The translations under genes and the position numbers were made by a program. This document shows, in pieces, positions 50,891 through 60,915 of a DNA stretch of 64,000 bases. The notes under the pieces were generated by a model that saw nothing but the letters and a program-made list of their open reading frames with translations, had not been told where the DNA came from and ran no database searches. Position 1 is the stretch's first letter, and each line of letters opens with the position of its first letter. Source of the stretch: an uncultured Clostridia bacterium (GTDB lineage: Bacteria; Bacillota; Clostridia; Oscillospirales; Acutalibacteraceae); assembly GCA_946187325.1 (NCBI GenBank), contig CAMHQC010000007.1:1-64000 (forward strand). The letters run 5' to 3'.

Positions 50891-51388
50891 TTAGCTTTTA
50901 ACCTCTATAAAATACGGCACAATATCGACATACCCGCCGTCCTTGTTTAAGAACCCTCCCGGGATTGTGCCGAGCGGAGTAAAGCCGAGATTTTCGTACA
51001 GCTTCCGCGCGGGCAAATTGCTTTTTACTACGGCGTTAAACTGTAAAATCCTGAAGCCGTTTTCTTTAGCTTGGTTTATGCTGTCGAGTACAAGCTTTTC
51101 GCCTATATGAAGTCCTCTCAGCCCCTTTTTAACGGCGTAGCTCGCGTTCGATATATGACCGCAGCGGCCGACGTTGTTCGGGTGCAGAATATATAACCCG
51201 AGAAGATTTTTCGTGTCGGTATCTACCGCTACAGAACAGGTAGTCTGGCTGTCGAAAAACTCTTTTCCGCTTTTAGAGTTAAGAAGCTCGGTCTGAGGGA
51301 ACGCTTCGCCGTCCTCGACAACTTCGTTCCAGACTTCGACCATTTTATCAATATCGCTTTCTTCGTATTTTCTCACAATTATATTCAT
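50891..51388 (-). CDS. GNAT-family N-acetyltransferase
   Basis: This 165-residue acetyltransferase shows an acetyl-CoA-binding KKGLRGLHIGEKLVLDS and the C-terminal NLPARKLYENLGF. It starts one base after the fumarase beta stop, so it belongs to the fumarase transcript. The acceptor is unknown. It is not similar in sequence to the acetyltransferase at 37033 beyond the fold. Confidence 0.85.
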   Translation of the reverse strand: MNIIVRKYEESDIDKMVEVWNEVVEDGEAFPQTELLNSKSGKEFFDSQTTCSVAVDTDTKNLLGLYILHPNNVGRCGHISNASYAVKKGLRGLHIGEKLVLDSINQAKENGFRILQFNAVVKSNLPARKLYENLGFTPLGTIPGGFLNKDGGYVDIVPYFIEVKS

Positions 51389-51389
51389 A

Positions 51390-51914
51390 TTATCTCTCGT
51401 AAACGTCGTTGCCCTCGCTGTCGATAGCGACTACACAGGGGAAATCCTCGACGTAATATCTCCTTATAGATTCCGTGCCTAAATCCTCGTAGCAGATAGG
51501 CTCGGTCTTTTTTATGCTTTTCGCTATAAGAGCCGCCGCTCCGCCGATAGCCGCGAAATATACGGCGTGGTTGCGAACGATGGCTTTTTTTACTTCGTCG
51601 TTTCGACGGCCTTTTCCTATCATAGCCTTTAGTCCCATATCCAAGAGCTTCGGCGTGTATTTGTCCATTCGATAGCTCGAGGTCGGGCCCGCGGGGCCTA
51701 CGGCACAGCCCGGTTTCGCGGGAGCGGGGCCTACGTAATAGATAGTTTCTCCGTCAATATTTACGGGTAAAGCCTCTCCTTTTTCTGCGAGTTCAAAGAG
51801 ACGTTTGTGCGCGGCGTCGCGGCCTGTAATCATTGTACCCGTGAGAAGTACGCTTTCGCCCGCCTTTAAGCCGTTAATCTGTTCGTCGGTCAGGGGTAAA
51901 GTCAGTTTCTTCAT
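51390..51914 (-). CDS. fumB: Class I fumarase, beta subunit
   Basis: This 174-residue protein is the C-terminal-type half of the oxygen-sensitive, 4Fe-4S class I fumarase, which in clostridia is split in two. The family motif GPAPAKPGCAVGPAGPTSS is present. It acts with the alpha subunit to interconvert fumarate and malate. It starts 12 bp after the alpha gene. A tartrate dehydratase is the alternative for this family. Confidence 0.9.
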   Translation of the reverse strand: MKKLTLPLTDEQINGLKAGESVLLTGTMITGRDAAHKRLFELAEKGEALPVNIDGETIYYVGPAPAKPGCAVGPAGPTSSYRMDKYTPKLLDMGLKAMIGKGRRNDEVKKAIVRNHAVYFAAIGGAAALIAKSIKKTEPICYEDLGTESIRRYYVEDFPCVVAIDSEGNDVYER

Positions 51915-51926
51915 AGCTGCGCCTCC

Positions 51927-52775
51927 TTAAATTTTCGCGGACTTATGTCTTGCCGCGTGACAGCAAATATTAACCGCTACGGGCATACCCGCGATATGAG
52001 TCGGCGAGGTTTCGATATTTACGCCGAGAGCGCAGGTCTTTCCGCCTAAGCCCGCGGGACCGAAGCCCATTTTGTTGATTTCTTCGAGAAGCTCTTTTTC
52101 GAGTTCGGCGTAGCGCTCGTCGGGATTATCGGTATCTATGCTCCTGAACGTCGCCTTTTTGGCGAGCTGAGCCGCTCTCTCGAAGGTTCCGCCGATACCT
52201 ACCCCGACTACAATCGGAGGACAGGGGTTAGGCCCCGCCGATTTTACGGTATCGAGTATAAACTGCTTAACGCCCTCTACTCCGTATGAGGGAGTGAGCA
52301 TTTTTATCGCGGACATATTTTCGCTTCCGAAGCCTTTACCGCCCGCGGTAATTTTTATAGTATCTCCGCCGACGATTTTTGTGTGAATAATCGCGGGAGT
52401 GTTATCCTTGGTATTAATTCTGTCGAATACAGGGTCGCTTACTACGCTTTTTCTGAGATAGCCCTCGTCGTAAGCCTCGCGGACGCCCTGATGTACGGCT
52501 TTTTCAAAATCTCCGTCTATAACGACCTTGTCGCCGTATTCGATAAACAGTACCGCCATACCCGTGTCCTGACACATCGGGATTTTTTCTTCGGCGGCTA
52601 TTTCATCGTTCTCGATAATCTGAGACAAAACGCTTTTCGCCGTATCGCTTTCTTCGTTATCACGGGCGGTTTTAAGTGCGTTCATTATATCTTCGCCGAT
52701 AAAATAGTTGCAATCCATAAACAGCTTTTTTACTGTTTCGGTTATTTTGTTCGCTTTAATAATTCTGGGTTCCAT
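51927..52775 (-). CDS. fumA: Class I fumarase, alpha subunit
   Basis: This 282-residue iron-sulfur subunit carries the three cluster cysteines in PMCQDTG, GPNPCPP and GGKTCALG. I chose ATG 52775 because AAGGAGCA is upstream and the protein matches family start MEPRIIK; a Met 13 residues earlier lacks a site. The alpha and beta genes and the acetyltransferase form one operon. Fumarase supports an incomplete, reductive or interconverting citrate cycle branch in this anaerobe. Confidence 0.9.
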   Translation of the reverse strand: MEPRIIKANKITETVKKLFMDCNYFIGEDIMNALKTARDNEESDTAKSVLSQIIENDEIAAEEKIPMCQDTGMAVLFIEYGDKVVIDGDFEKAVHQGVREAYDEGYLRKSVVSDPVFDRINTKDNTPAIIHTKIVGGDTIKITAGGKGFGSENMSAIKMLTPSYGVEGVKQFILDTVKSAGPNPCPPIVVGVGIGGTFERAAQLAKKATFRSIDTDNPDERYAELEKELLEEINKMGFGPAGLGGKTCALGVNIETSPTHIAGMPVAVNICCHAARHKSAKI

Positions 52776-52951
52776 ATGCTGCTCCTTAACAAAACTGATT
52801 TTATTATAGAACAAATCCCGCTTTAAATCAAATTAATCTTTTAAAAACCTTGCAAATATGGTATATTAATCATATATATTTAAAAAATCCGACATATAGT
52901 TTTCACATTAGGATTTTAAAATTGTCTTATAATCAACCGGGAGGGGACAAT

Positions 52952-53629
52952 ATGAGTAAACTTTTAGTAGTAGACGACGAGGTGAGAATCCGCGAGCTTA
53001 TCCGCAAGTACGCGGAATTTGAGGGACATACCGTAGAGGAAGCGGGCGACGGTATGCAGGCTATCGAAGTATGCCGTAAAAACACCTACGATTTAATTAT
53101 AATGGACGTTATGATGCCCGAGCTGGACGGATTTTCGGCGTGCCGCGAGATTAGAAAATTCTCCGATACTCCAGTAATTATGCTCTCGGCGAGAGGCGAG
53201 GAGTACGATAAAATCCACGGCTTCGAGCTCGGCTCGGACGACTACGTTGTAAAGCCTTTCTCCCCGAAAGAGCTTATGATGAGGGTGAACGCCGTTATCA
53301 AACGCTCCGAGGGTAAAAACGCTCAGGCGGAAAAGGATGTATTCACCTATGAGGGACTTACCGTAGATTTTTCCGCCAGAATCGTTACTATCGACGGCAA
53401 ACGCGCCGAAATGACCCCGAAGGAGTACGAGCTGTTCTTCTATATGGTTAAGAATAAGGGCTTGGCGCTTACGAGAGAAAAGCTTATCTCTGAGGTGTGG
53501 GGATACGATTTCTTCGGCGACGAGCGCACGCTCGATACCCATATTAAGCTTCTCAGAAAATCGCTCGGCGATTACAGTAAATGTATAGTTACGCTTCGAG
53601 GGGTAGGTTATCGTTTTGAGACAAACTGA
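52952..53629 (+). CDS. OmpR-family response regulator
   Basis: This 225-residue regulator has a receiver domain (residues 1-118) with acidic D8-D9, phospho-acceptor Asp52 in MDVMMPELDG and Lys near VVKPFSP, and a winged-helix DNA-binding domain (residues 125-225; FFGDERTLDTHIKLLRKSL). I chose ATG 52952, after GGGAGGGG; the earlier in-frame start is inside a noncoding run. It overlaps the kinase gene by 14 bp. The signal and targets are unknown. Confidence 0.93.
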   Translation: MSKLLVVDDEVRIRELIRKYAEFEGHTVEEAGDGMQAIEVCRKNTYDLIIMDVMMPELDGFSACREIRKFSDTPVIMLSARGEEYDKIHGFELGSDDYVVKPFSPKELMMRVNAVIKRSEGKNAQAEKDVFTYEGLTVDFSARIVTIDGKRAEMTPKEYELFFYMVKNKGLALTREKLISEVWGYDFFGDERTLDTHIKLLRKSLGDYSKCIVTLRGVGYRFETN

Positions 53630-55136
53630 TAAAATCTCACGCTGGAGAAGCCTTCCGCTAAGGTACAAGCTGAGTATTTATTTTATCGCGTTTTCCGCGG
53701 TTATGCTCGTGTTTTTGTGGATATTCCAGATAGCGTTTCTCGATACCTGCTATACGCTTATACGACAGGCTCAGGTTCAGCGCTGCGCTTCACAGATTAC
53801 CTCGAGCATAAAGAGCGGCGAGAATGTCGATTCGGCTATTAGCAGTATCTCCCGCGAGAATGAGATGAGCGTATTTGTATACGACTCGAGCGACGAAATT
53901 ATGACGAAGGAATACGGAAGCGAGTTTAACAACCCGTCGGGACTTCGTGATATAAATATGCACAACGTGTATTCGTATTATAAGCTCGCCGAGGATAACG
54001 GCGGTCAGTATATAACCACCTCGTCCGTTAATGAGGAAAAGGTGGTTTTTTCCGACGTGGATAATGTCGAGGCTTCCGCGGACGAGCTTTCGGAGTTTCA
54101 TCCCGACTTTAAAATGAAGGAACATCATAAACACGCCCAGAATCTCATCTACGCCGAGATTTTAAAGCTTAATAGCGGTAACGAGCGATTTGTACTCGTA
54201 ACGGCTCTGATTACGCCTGTCGATTCGGTAATAAATACAATCCGGGTTCAGCTTATACTCGTGAGCTTTGTGTTTATTATTTTCGCTATTATTCTCGCGT
54301 TTATCGTATCGCGGCGTATTTCAAGACCGCTGGTCGAGGTTAACACGACGATTAAACAGCTCGCCCGCAGAAATTATAACGTAGAGTTCAACAGCCGGGG
54401 CTACCTCGAGGTTAACGAGCTCAGCGATACGCTGAATATAACCCGCCGTGAGCTTCAGAAAACCGATAATCTCCGCCAGGAGCTTATCGCGAATATTTCC
54501 CACGATCTGAGAACTCCGCTGACTATGATTACGGGCTACGGCGAGGTAATGCGCGACCTTCCGGGTGAGAACACTCCCGAAAACGTCCAGGTTATTATCG
54601 ACGAGGCTAACAGGCTTACGAACCTCGTAAACGATATGCTCGATTTATCTAAGCTCCATTCGGGAGCTATAGAGCTCGAAACCGAGCAGTTCAGCTTAAC
54701 CGACGAGATTAACGATATTTTCCAAAGATACACCAAGCTCAGAGAGCAAGAGGGTTACAGTATAACCTTTAAGTACGATAAAAACGTGTATGTAAACGCC
54801 GACCGAATTAAGCTCGGGCAGGTTATCTATAACTTTATCAACAACGCGATTAACCATTGCGGAGAGGATAAGACCGTTATTGTTACTCAGAAATCTACCG
54901 ATAAGCGTGTGCGTATCGAGGTAGAGGATCACGGCGAGGGTATCCCCGAGGATAAGCTCGAGTATATATGGGATAGATACTACAAGGTCGATAAAGAGCA
55001 TAAACGCGGAGTTATCGGCACAGGTCTCGGACTTTCGATTGTAAAGAATATTCTCGACCTCCACGGCGCGCGCTACGGAGTAAAGAGTAAAGTCGGCTCG
55101 GGTTCGACATTCTGGTTCGAGATGGATAGAATTTAA
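53616..55136 (+). CDS. Sensor histidine kinase
   Basis: This 506-residue membrane kinase partners the response regulator. Two membrane helices (about residues 20-44 and 205-228) enclose an outside sensor of about 165 residues. HAMP (residues 229-282), a HisKA domain with phospho-His in ANISHDLRTP, and a HATPase domain (NNAINHCG, DHGEGIP, GTGLGLSI) follow. It starts at TTG 53616, inside the regulator gene and with GAGGGGTAGG upstream. The sensor has no known ligand motif; the pair resembles cell-envelope stress systems. Confidence 0.9.
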   Translation: MRQTDKISRWRSLPLRYKLSIYFIAFSAVMLVFLWIFQIAFLDTCYTLIRQAQVQRCASQITSSIKSGENVDSAISSISRENEMSVFVYDSSDEIMTKEYGSEFNNPSGLRDINMHNVYSYYKLAEDNGGQYITTSSVNEEKVVFSDVDNVEASADELSEFHPDFKMKEHHKHAQNLIYAEILKLNSGNERFVLVTALITPVDSVINTIRVQLILVSFVFIIFAIILAFIVSRRISRPLVEVNTTIKQLARRNYNVEFNSRGYLEVNELSDTLNITRRELQKTDNLRQELIANISHDLRTPLTMITGYGEVMRDLPGENTPENVQVIIDEANRLTNLVNDMLDLSKLHSGAIELETEQFSLTDEINDIFQRYTKLREQEGYSITFKYDKNVYVNADRIKLGQVIYNFINNAINHCGEDKTVIVTQKSTDKRVRIEVEDHGEGIPEDKLEYIWDRYYKVDKEHKRGVIGTGLGLSIVKNILDLHGARYGVKSKVGSGSTFWFEMDRI

Positions 55137-55141
55137 TATTA

Positions 55142-55183
55142 GACAAAATAAGAGGACAGCTAAATTGCCGTCCTCTTTTTGTC
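55142..55183. terminator. Bidirectional terminator
   Basis: The stem AGAGGAC/GTCCTCT, extended by GAC/GTC flanks, ends in TTTTTG on the plus strand. It separates the kinase gene from convergent ptsI. Confidence 0.75.
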
Positions 55184-55195
55184 ATTATAAAGCTT

Positions 55196-56896
55196 TTACA
55201 CTATACCTTTTAAGTAATCTACAATCTCTGCTTCGGTGGACATAGCCATAACCGTTTCCGCCACCTTGTCGGCTTCTTCCTTAGTCCATTTAGAAATGTT
55301 CTTGCGAACCTTTAATACCGACGGAGCCGATACGCTGAACTCGGTTAAACCGAATGAGATTAACAGAGGAATCATCATCGGATTTGCCGCCGCTTCTCCG
55401 CACATTCCCACGGGGATACCCGCTTCGTTAGCGCACTTTATAATACGTCTTATCATCATAAGTACGCTCGGCTGGAACGGTGAGTAGAGGTAGGCTACGT
55501 CGCCGTTGCCCCTGTCGGCCGCCATAGTGTAGCCTGTTAAATCGTTGGTGCCTATGCTGAAGAAATCGGCTTCCTTAGCCAGCATATGAGCGATTACGCC
55601 TGACGCGGCGGTTTCGGTCATAACGCCGACCTTGATGTTCTCGTCGAACTCAATTTTCGAAGCTCTTAAATCCGACTTGGCTTCTTCTACTAATTCCTTG
55701 CCCGCTCTCAGTTCCTCAACCGCTGTGATTAGCGGGAACATAATTCTTATATCGCCGAACGCGCTCGCTCTTAAAATCGCCTTAATCTGAGATTTAAAGA
55801 GGTCGCGGTTTTTAAGGCAGTAACGAATCGCTCTGAATCCCATGAACGGATTTTCCTCTTTCTCCAGTCCGAGATAGGGGATTTCCTTGTCGCCGCCGAT
55901 ATCGAGAGTACGGATAATAAGTCCCTTGCCCTTTAAAACGAGAGCCGCCTGTTTATAAGCCTCGAACTGCTCGTCTTCGGTCGGGAGAGCGTTTCTGTCC
56001 ATAAACAAGAACTCGGTTCTGAATAGTCCTACGCCCTCGCCGTCGGCTTCCATAGCCTTTGCCGCGTCCTTGGGAGTTCCGATATTACAGAAAAGCTCGT
56101 ACTCGTCGCCGCTCGCGGAAACAGTCTTTTTGCCGCGGTAGTTTTCCAGCTCTCTCTTTTCGCGCAGGAACGCGTCGCGCTTAGCCGAGTATTCGTTTAT
56201 CTGATCTTCGCTCGGAGCGGTCATAACCTCGCCCGCGCTTCCGTCTACGATAACCTGCTCGCCCGAGGAGAGAGTTGTTGTAGAATTTTCTACGCTGAGT
56301 ACAGCGGGGATTTCGAGCGCTCTCGCCAAGATAGCGGAGTGGGAAGTCTGGCTTCCTGTTTCGGTAATAATACCTACGATGTTTTCTTTATTTATACCCG
56401 CTGTCATCGACGGGGTAACTTCCTTAGCTACTAAAACGGTGCCCTTGGGAGCGTCGCTGATTTTAACGACTTTAACGCCTAAGAGGATTGCGAGCATTGC
56501 CGCTTTGATATCCTTGACGTCCGCGGCGCGCTGTTGGGTCATTTCGTCCTCAACCTGAGAGAACATATCAATAAACATATTGCACTGCTGGTCGAGCGCG
56601 GCTTCGGCGCACTGACCTGATTCGATTAGGTTCTCGATAGAACCGCCCATAAACGGGTCTTTAATCATCTGGATATGGCCCATTAAAATCTCGGCTTCTT
56701 TATCGCCTGTGGATTTTCTGAGGGCTTTTGCCTGTTCTTCGGTTTCCGCGCAGAACTTCTCCACCGCGTCCTTATAACGCTCGAGCTCCGCCGCGGTATC
56801 CGTTACGGTTTTCGGGGTGTAATCGAGGGATGTTTCCTCGATTATCATAACTTTACCGATTCCGATTCCCTCGGAAGCGGCTATACCTTTTAACAT
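55196..56896 (-). CDS. ptsI: PTS enzyme I
   Basis: This 566-residue enzyme transfers phosphate from phosphoenolpyruvate to HPr. The active His186 lies in GSQTSHSAI, and the PEP-binding barrel shows GLFRTEFLFMDR and FSIGTNDLTGYTMAADR. Length is normal. It ends the fructose operon and is 73 bp after ptsH, a gap that has a 10-bp hairpin. Confidence 0.95.
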   Translation of the reverse strand: MLKGIAASEGIGIGKVMIIEETSLDYTPKTVTDTAAELERYKDAVEKFCAETEEQAKALRKSTGDKEAEILMGHIQMIKDPFMGGSIENLIESGQCAEAALDQQCNMFIDMFSQVEDEMTQQRAADVKDIKAAMLAILLGVKVVKISDAPKGTVLVAKEVTPSMTAGINKENIVGIITETGSQTSHSAILARALEIPAVLSVENSTTTLSSGEQVIVDGSAGEVMTAPSEDQINEYSAKRDAFLREKRELENYRGKKTVSASGDEYELFCNIGTPKDAAKAMEADGEGVGLFRTEFLFMDRNALPTEDEQFEAYKQAALVLKGKGLIIRTLDIGGDKEIPYLGLEKEENPFMGFRAIRYCLKNRDLFKSQIKAILRASAFGDIRIMFPLITAVEELRAGKELVEEAKSDLRASKIEFDENIKVGVMTETAASGVIAHMLAKEADFFSIGTNDLTGYTMAADRGNGDVAYLYSPFQPSVLMMIRRIIKCANEAGIPVGMCGEAAANPMMIPLLISFGLTEFSVSAPSVLKVRKNISKWTKEEADKVAETVMAMSTEAEIVDYLKGIV

Positions 56897-56923
56897 ATAA
56901 TCACATCCTTTTTAATAAGTAAT

Positions 56924-56958
56924 AAGCGGTAAGTGATAACTATCTAAACTTACCGCTT
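56924..56958. other. Hairpin between ptsH and ptsI
   Basis: AAGCGGTAAG (56924-56933) pairs with CTTACCGCTT (56949-56958), giving a 10-bp stem and a 15-nt loop in the ptsH-ptsI gap. On the minus strand it is not followed by a U-tract, so it may protect or process the transcript rather than end it. Confidence 0.5.
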
Positions 56959-56969
56959 TTTAATTTACA

Positions 56970-57233
56970 TTATTCGCCGAATCCGCTTTCTACCATCTTT
57001 ACGGCTTCGTCTAAAGCCGCGGCTTCGTCAGCGCCGTCAGCTACGATTTCGATTTCGTTACCGCATTTAATGCAAGCCGCGATAATATTCATAAGGCTTT
57101 TAGCGTTAACGTCGTTGCCGTTATGCTTGATAGTAACGTCGCAAGCGTATTTGCCCATAGCTGTCGCGAATGTTGAAGCGGGGCGCATATGGAAACCCTG
57201 CGCGTTTACGATAGTTAATTTTTTAGATACCAT
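56970..57233 (-). CDS. ptsH: Phosphocarrier protein HPr
   Basis: This 87-residue protein carries phosphate from enzyme I to EIIA domains. His15 in GFHMRPAS is the PTS site, and Ser46 in NAKSLMNI is the site for HPr kinase, used in Gram-positive carbon catabolite control with CcpA. GGAG precedes ATG 57233. It lies between fruA and ptsI within the fructose operon rather than in a separate pts locus. Confidence 0.95.
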   Translation of the reverse strand: MVSKKLTIVNAQGFHMRPASTFATAMGKYACDVTIKHNGNDVNAKSLMNIIAACIKCGNEIEIVADGADEAAALDEAVKMVESGFGE

Positions 57234-57266
57234 TGTGTTATTTCTCCTTTTATATTAATCGATTTA

Positions 57267-59234
57267 TTATGCCTTTTTCTTCATAAGAATAGCGAGAAGC
57301 AACATACCCGCTATAGAACCGATAATGAGAGCTAAGAAGTACATCAGAGCGTTTCCGATAGTCGGGAGTACGAAGATACCGCCGTGGGGAGCTCTTAAAG
57401 TGCACTGGAATAACGCGGAAAGAGCGCCGGCGCAAGCGGAGCCTACGATACAGCTCGGGATAACCTGAAGCGGATGTCCGGCAGCGTAAGGAATAGCGCC
57501 TTCTGTAATAAATGATAAGCCCATAATATAGTTAACGGGGCCGCTCTTTCTCTCTTCGGGAGTCCATCTGTTACGGAAGATTGTTGTTGAAAGAGCGATT
57601 GCGATAGGAGGTACCATACCGCCGATCATAACAGCAGCCATAATCATCTGGCTTGCGCTATCGTTAGGATTGTTAGCGAGTAAGCCTGCCGCTGTAACAT
57701 AAGCCGCCTTGTTGAACGGACCGCCCATATCAATCGCCATCATACCCGCGAGCAGAGCGCAGAGAGGAACGATTAAAGCGGGGTTCTTGGACATTGCTGT
57801 AACGCCGTTTGTCATCGCTGTGTTGATGATACCCATAAACGGGTTTACGGCGCACATCATTACGCCTACTATACCTAAACCTGCAAGCGGGAAGATAAGT
57901 ACCGGTTTAATACCTTCTAAAGCACGCGGTAGTTTTTCGCAGCCTTTCATAACCATCTTTAAGAGCCAGCCTGCGATAAAGCCCGCGAGTAACGCGCCTA
58001 AGAAGCCTGAGGGAACAGCCGCTTCAACGTGAGCAGCGGCTGCGGCGTCTCCTGTTAACGCGGCGGGGTTTGCGAAAGTCGAGCCTGTAGCGGCGAGAGA
58101 ACCGCCGACAATACCTACGAGCAAGCCCGGACGGTCAGCTATAGACCTTGCGATAAAGCCCGCGAGTACGGGAAGCATAAAGTTAAACGCTACTCCGCCT
58201 ATGTTTTTAAACCACGCGGAAACAGGTGTACCTGTACCGAAGTTACCGTCCTGAGCAACGCCTGAGAACGAGTCGATTAAGAACGCGATAGCGATAAAGA
58301 TACCGCCCGCTACTACGAACGGAAGCATATGAGATACGCCGTTCATAAGGTGTTTATAAAGCTTTCTTCCGATGCCTTCGCCTCCGTCGGACGAAGCGGC
58401 CTCGGCTTTCTTATCGGAGTGGAATACGGGAGCCTCTCCGTTTACAATCTTGTTGATAAGTTCCTCGGGCTTATGAATACCGTCGGCAACCTTGGTTGAG
58501 TATACGGGCTTTCCGTCGAAGCGGGCTGTCTCAACGCTCTTGTCAGCCGCGATGATGATACCGTCGCAGTTAGCGATTTCTTCGGCGGTAAGAACGTTCT
58601 TTGCTCCGCCGGAGCCGTTGGTCTCAACTTTAATTGTGATACCCATATCTTCGCCTGCTTTAGCTAAAGCCTCGGCAGCCATATAGGTGTGAGCAATACC
58701 TGTGGGACAAGCTGTAACAGCGAGTACACGGTAGCCGTCCTTAGCGGACTGAGCGGGTGCGGCGGTTTCCTCGGGGAATTTCTCAGCTTCCTTAGCGTCG
58801 ATAATCTTTAAGAACTCGTCCGCTGTTTTAGCCGCTTTGAGCTGAGATGTGAACTCGGTGTCCATTAACATCTGCATAAGTCTTGCGAGAACCTCGAGAT
58901 GAACGTCGCCGTCGAGAGTAGCCGCTATCATAAAGATAAGCTTACAGTCGGCGCCGTCGGGAGCGTCGTAGTTAACGCCGCCGGGAACGGTGATAGCCGA
59001 AAGAGCGGGAGCTTTAACGGCTGCGCTCTTAGCATGGGGGATAGCAACCTCCATACCTATAGCGGTAGTGCCCATTTCTTCTCTTTTGAGAATACCTTCT
59101 TTGTACTCGCCCGCGTCTTTTAAGTTACCGCATTTTTCATGCAACGCTACGAGTTGGTCGATCGCGTCGCTCTTGTCTTTTGCCGATACACCAAGAGCGA
59201 TGCCTTGCTTTTTAAGCAAATCAGTAATACGCAT
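57267..59234 (-). CDS. fruA: PTS fructose transporter subunit EIIABC
   Basis: This 655-residue protein imports and phosphorylates fructose to fructose 1-phosphate. Domains in order are EIIA with His67 (IPHAK, residues 1-150), EIIB with Cys176 (VTACPTGIAHTY, residues 168-270), and the EIIC channel of about ten helices (residues 295-655). The neighbour 1-phosphofructokinase confirms fructose specificity. It follows fruK after 12 bp. Confidence 0.95.
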   Translation of the reverse strand: MRITDLLKKQGIALGVSAKDKSDAIDQLVALHEKCGNLKDAGEYKEGILKREEMGTTAIGMEVAIPHAKSAAVKAPALSAITVPGGVNYDAPDGADCKLIFMIAATLDGDVHLEVLARLMQMLMDTEFTSQLKAAKTADEFLKIIDAKEAEKFPEETAAPAQSAKDGYRVLAVTACPTGIAHTYMAAEALAKAGEDMGITIKVETNGSGGAKNVLTAEEIANCDGIIIAADKSVETARFDGKPVYSTKVADGIHKPEELINKIVNGEAPVFHSDKKAEAASSDGGEGIGRKLYKHLMNGVSHMLPFVVAGGIFIAIAFLIDSFSGVAQDGNFGTGTPVSAWFKNIGGVAFNFMLPVLAGFIARSIADRPGLLVGIVGGSLAATGSTFANPAALTGDAAAAAHVEAAVPSGFLGALLAGFIAGWLLKMVMKGCEKLPRALEGIKPVLIFPLAGLGIVGVMMCAVNPFMGIINTAMTNGVTAMSKNPALIVPLCALLAGMMAIDMGGPFNKAAYVTAAGLLANNPNDSASQMIMAAVMIGGMVPPIAIALSTTIFRNRWTPEERKSGPVNYIMGLSFITEGAIPYAAGHPLQVIPSCIVGSACAGALSALFQCTLRAPHGGIFVLPTIGNALMYFLALIIGSIAGMLLLAILMKKKA

Positions 59235-59246
59235 AAATGCCTCCTT

Positions 59247-60149
59247 CTAAAGTTTGTTTAAAATATCTTTTATTTTTTCTTTTGTGGCTAGTCCCGGTAA
59301 AAACGCCGTGGCGTTTCCGCAGGCACTGCCCAGTTTCAGTGCGTAAGGGTAGCTTTTTTCTTTTTCATATCCCGCGACGAATCCCGCTACCATGGAATCG
59401 CCCGAGCCTACGGTATTTATAACCTTTTCTTTAACTACGCCCATTTTATGCACGTTTCCATATTCGTCAATCAGCATCGCGCCGTCGCCGCCGAGAGAAA
59501 TAAGCACATTCTGAGCGCCCATTTCCATAAGCTTTCGGGCATATTTTTCGGTATCCTCCTCGCTTTCGACCTCGACGTCGAAGATTTCGGAAATTTCCTG
59601 ACGGTTGGGTTTAATAAGGAAAGGCTTGTATTTTAAGGAATTTACGAGAAGCTTTTTGGTTGCGTCTACGACAATTCTGATTTTCCTGTCCTTTAACCTT
59701 TCGAGCATCCTTTCATACACATCATCGGGGAGGGTGTTCGGTATGCTTCCCGCTAAAATGAGAGTGTCGCCGTCTTGGATACGGTCGAGCTTCTCGATAA
59801 GGCGGTTGAGCTCGTCGTCGGTTATATGCGGCCCCTGGCCGTTGATTTCTGTTTCCTCGCCCGCTTTAATCTTTATGTTGATTCTCGAGATTCCTCCGCC
59901 CAGTTTTATGAAATCGGTAGTAATCCGGTCGTTGCGGATTCCGTCCTCTATAGCGTCGCCCGTGAATCCCGCGATAAAGCCTAAAGCTGTGCTGTCTAAA
60001 TCGAGCTCGGCAAGTACACACGATACATTTATACCCTTACCGCCGAAGTAGTATTCCTCGCTCGTGGTGCGGTTGGTGATTCCCGTCGTAAGTCCGTCTA
60101 AACGCACAACATAATCAATTGAAGGGTTTAAGGTTACGGTGTATATCAT
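59247..60149 (-). CDS. fruK: 1-phosphofructokinase
   Basis: This 300-residue PfkB-family kinase phosphorylates fructose 1-phosphate to fructose 1,6-bisphosphate. Motifs are the GGKGINVS N-terminal and NTVGSGDSMVAGF C-terminal signatures; the latter carries the catalytic Asp. Its start overlaps the end of the regulator gene by 4 bp, and fruA follows. Confidence 0.95.
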   Translation of the reverse strand: MIYTVTLNPSIDYVVRLDGLTTGITNRTTSEEYYFGGKGINVSCVLAELDLDSTALGFIAGFTGDAIEDGIRNDRITTDFIKLGGGISRINIKIKAGEETEINGQGPHITDDELNRLIEKLDRIQDGDTLILAGSIPNTLPDDVYERMLERLKDRKIRIVVDATKKLLVNSLKYKPFLIKPNRQEISEIFDVEVESEEDTEKYARKLMEMGAQNVLISLGGDGAMLIDEYGNVHKMGVVKEKVINTVGSGDSMVAGFVAGYEKEKSYPYALKLGSACGNATAFLPGLATKEKIKDILNKL

Positions 60150-60895
60150 ATAGATACCTCCTTTACTATAGTTTCTTTACTGAATCTATCATCAGGTAAA
60201 GAGTCTGTAATAACGCAACATTTATTCAGCTCGGAAAATGTTACGGGAAAGACCCTCCCGAATTTCGAGTTGTCCGCGAGTACAAACGCGGTGTAGCTTT
60301 TCTCGATAGCTGTCTGTTTTATCAGCGCTTCCTCAATATCGGGAGTGCTGAAGCCCGCTTGTAAATCTATTCCGTTCGTTCCGATAAACGCCTTTGAGAA
60401 GTTAAAGCTTCTTAAACTTGCTACACCCTCGGTGCCGATAATCGCTTCGGTGGTTTCTTTGATCCTGCCGCCGACAATATAGACCTTAAAGCCTCTGTGA
60501 ATAAGCTTTCTGCCGTGGGTAATGCCGTTTGTGACGTAGGTTGCTTTATCATTAGTGATAAAGTCGATAAGCCTCGAGGTAGTAGTACCCGCGTCTATAT
60601 AAACAAAGTCGCTGTCGTTGATGAGCGTCGCGACGTATTTCGCGATTTTGGTTTTTTCTTCGTGCATCTGAGTTTCACGAACGCTTACCTTATCTTCGAA
60701 AAAACCCTCGTTCTGTCGTATTGACGCCGCGCCTCCGAAGAACTTTCTAATCTTGCCTAACCGGTCTAAAGCGGTGAGGTCGCGTCTTATGGTGGACTCC
60801 GAGGTATCGAGTTCCGAGGATAGTTCAGCGACAGTTACGGTATTTCTGTCATTAATAATATCAAGTATTAGTTTATATCGCTCTTGGCTGAGCAT
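60146..60895 (-). CDS. fruR: DeoR-family regulator of the fructose operon
   Basis: This 249-residue regulator has a DeoR-type helix-turn-helix (residues 1-57; VAELSSELDTSESTIRRDL) and a sugar-phosphate-binding domain (residues 75-240; VYIDAGTTTSRLID). As the first gene of the operon it likely represses fruK-fruA-ptsH-ptsI until fructose 1-phosphate accumulates. Downstream overlap with fruK is 4 bp. AGAGGTGA precedes ATG 60895. Confidence 0.92.
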   Translation of the reverse strand: MLSQERYKLILDIINDRNTVTVAELSSELDTSESTIRRDLTALDRLGKIRKFFGGAASIRQNEGFFEDKVSVRETQMHEEKTKIAKYVATLINDSDFVYIDAGTTTSRLIDFITNDKATYVTNGITHGRKLIHRGFKVYIVGGRIKETTEAIIGTEGVASLRSFNFSKAFIGTNGIDLQAGFSTPDIEEALIKQTAIEKSYTAFVLADNSKFGRVFPVTFSELNKCCVITDSLPDDRFSKETIVKEVSI

Positions 60896-60915
60896 ATTTA
60901 GTCACCTCTGATTGT

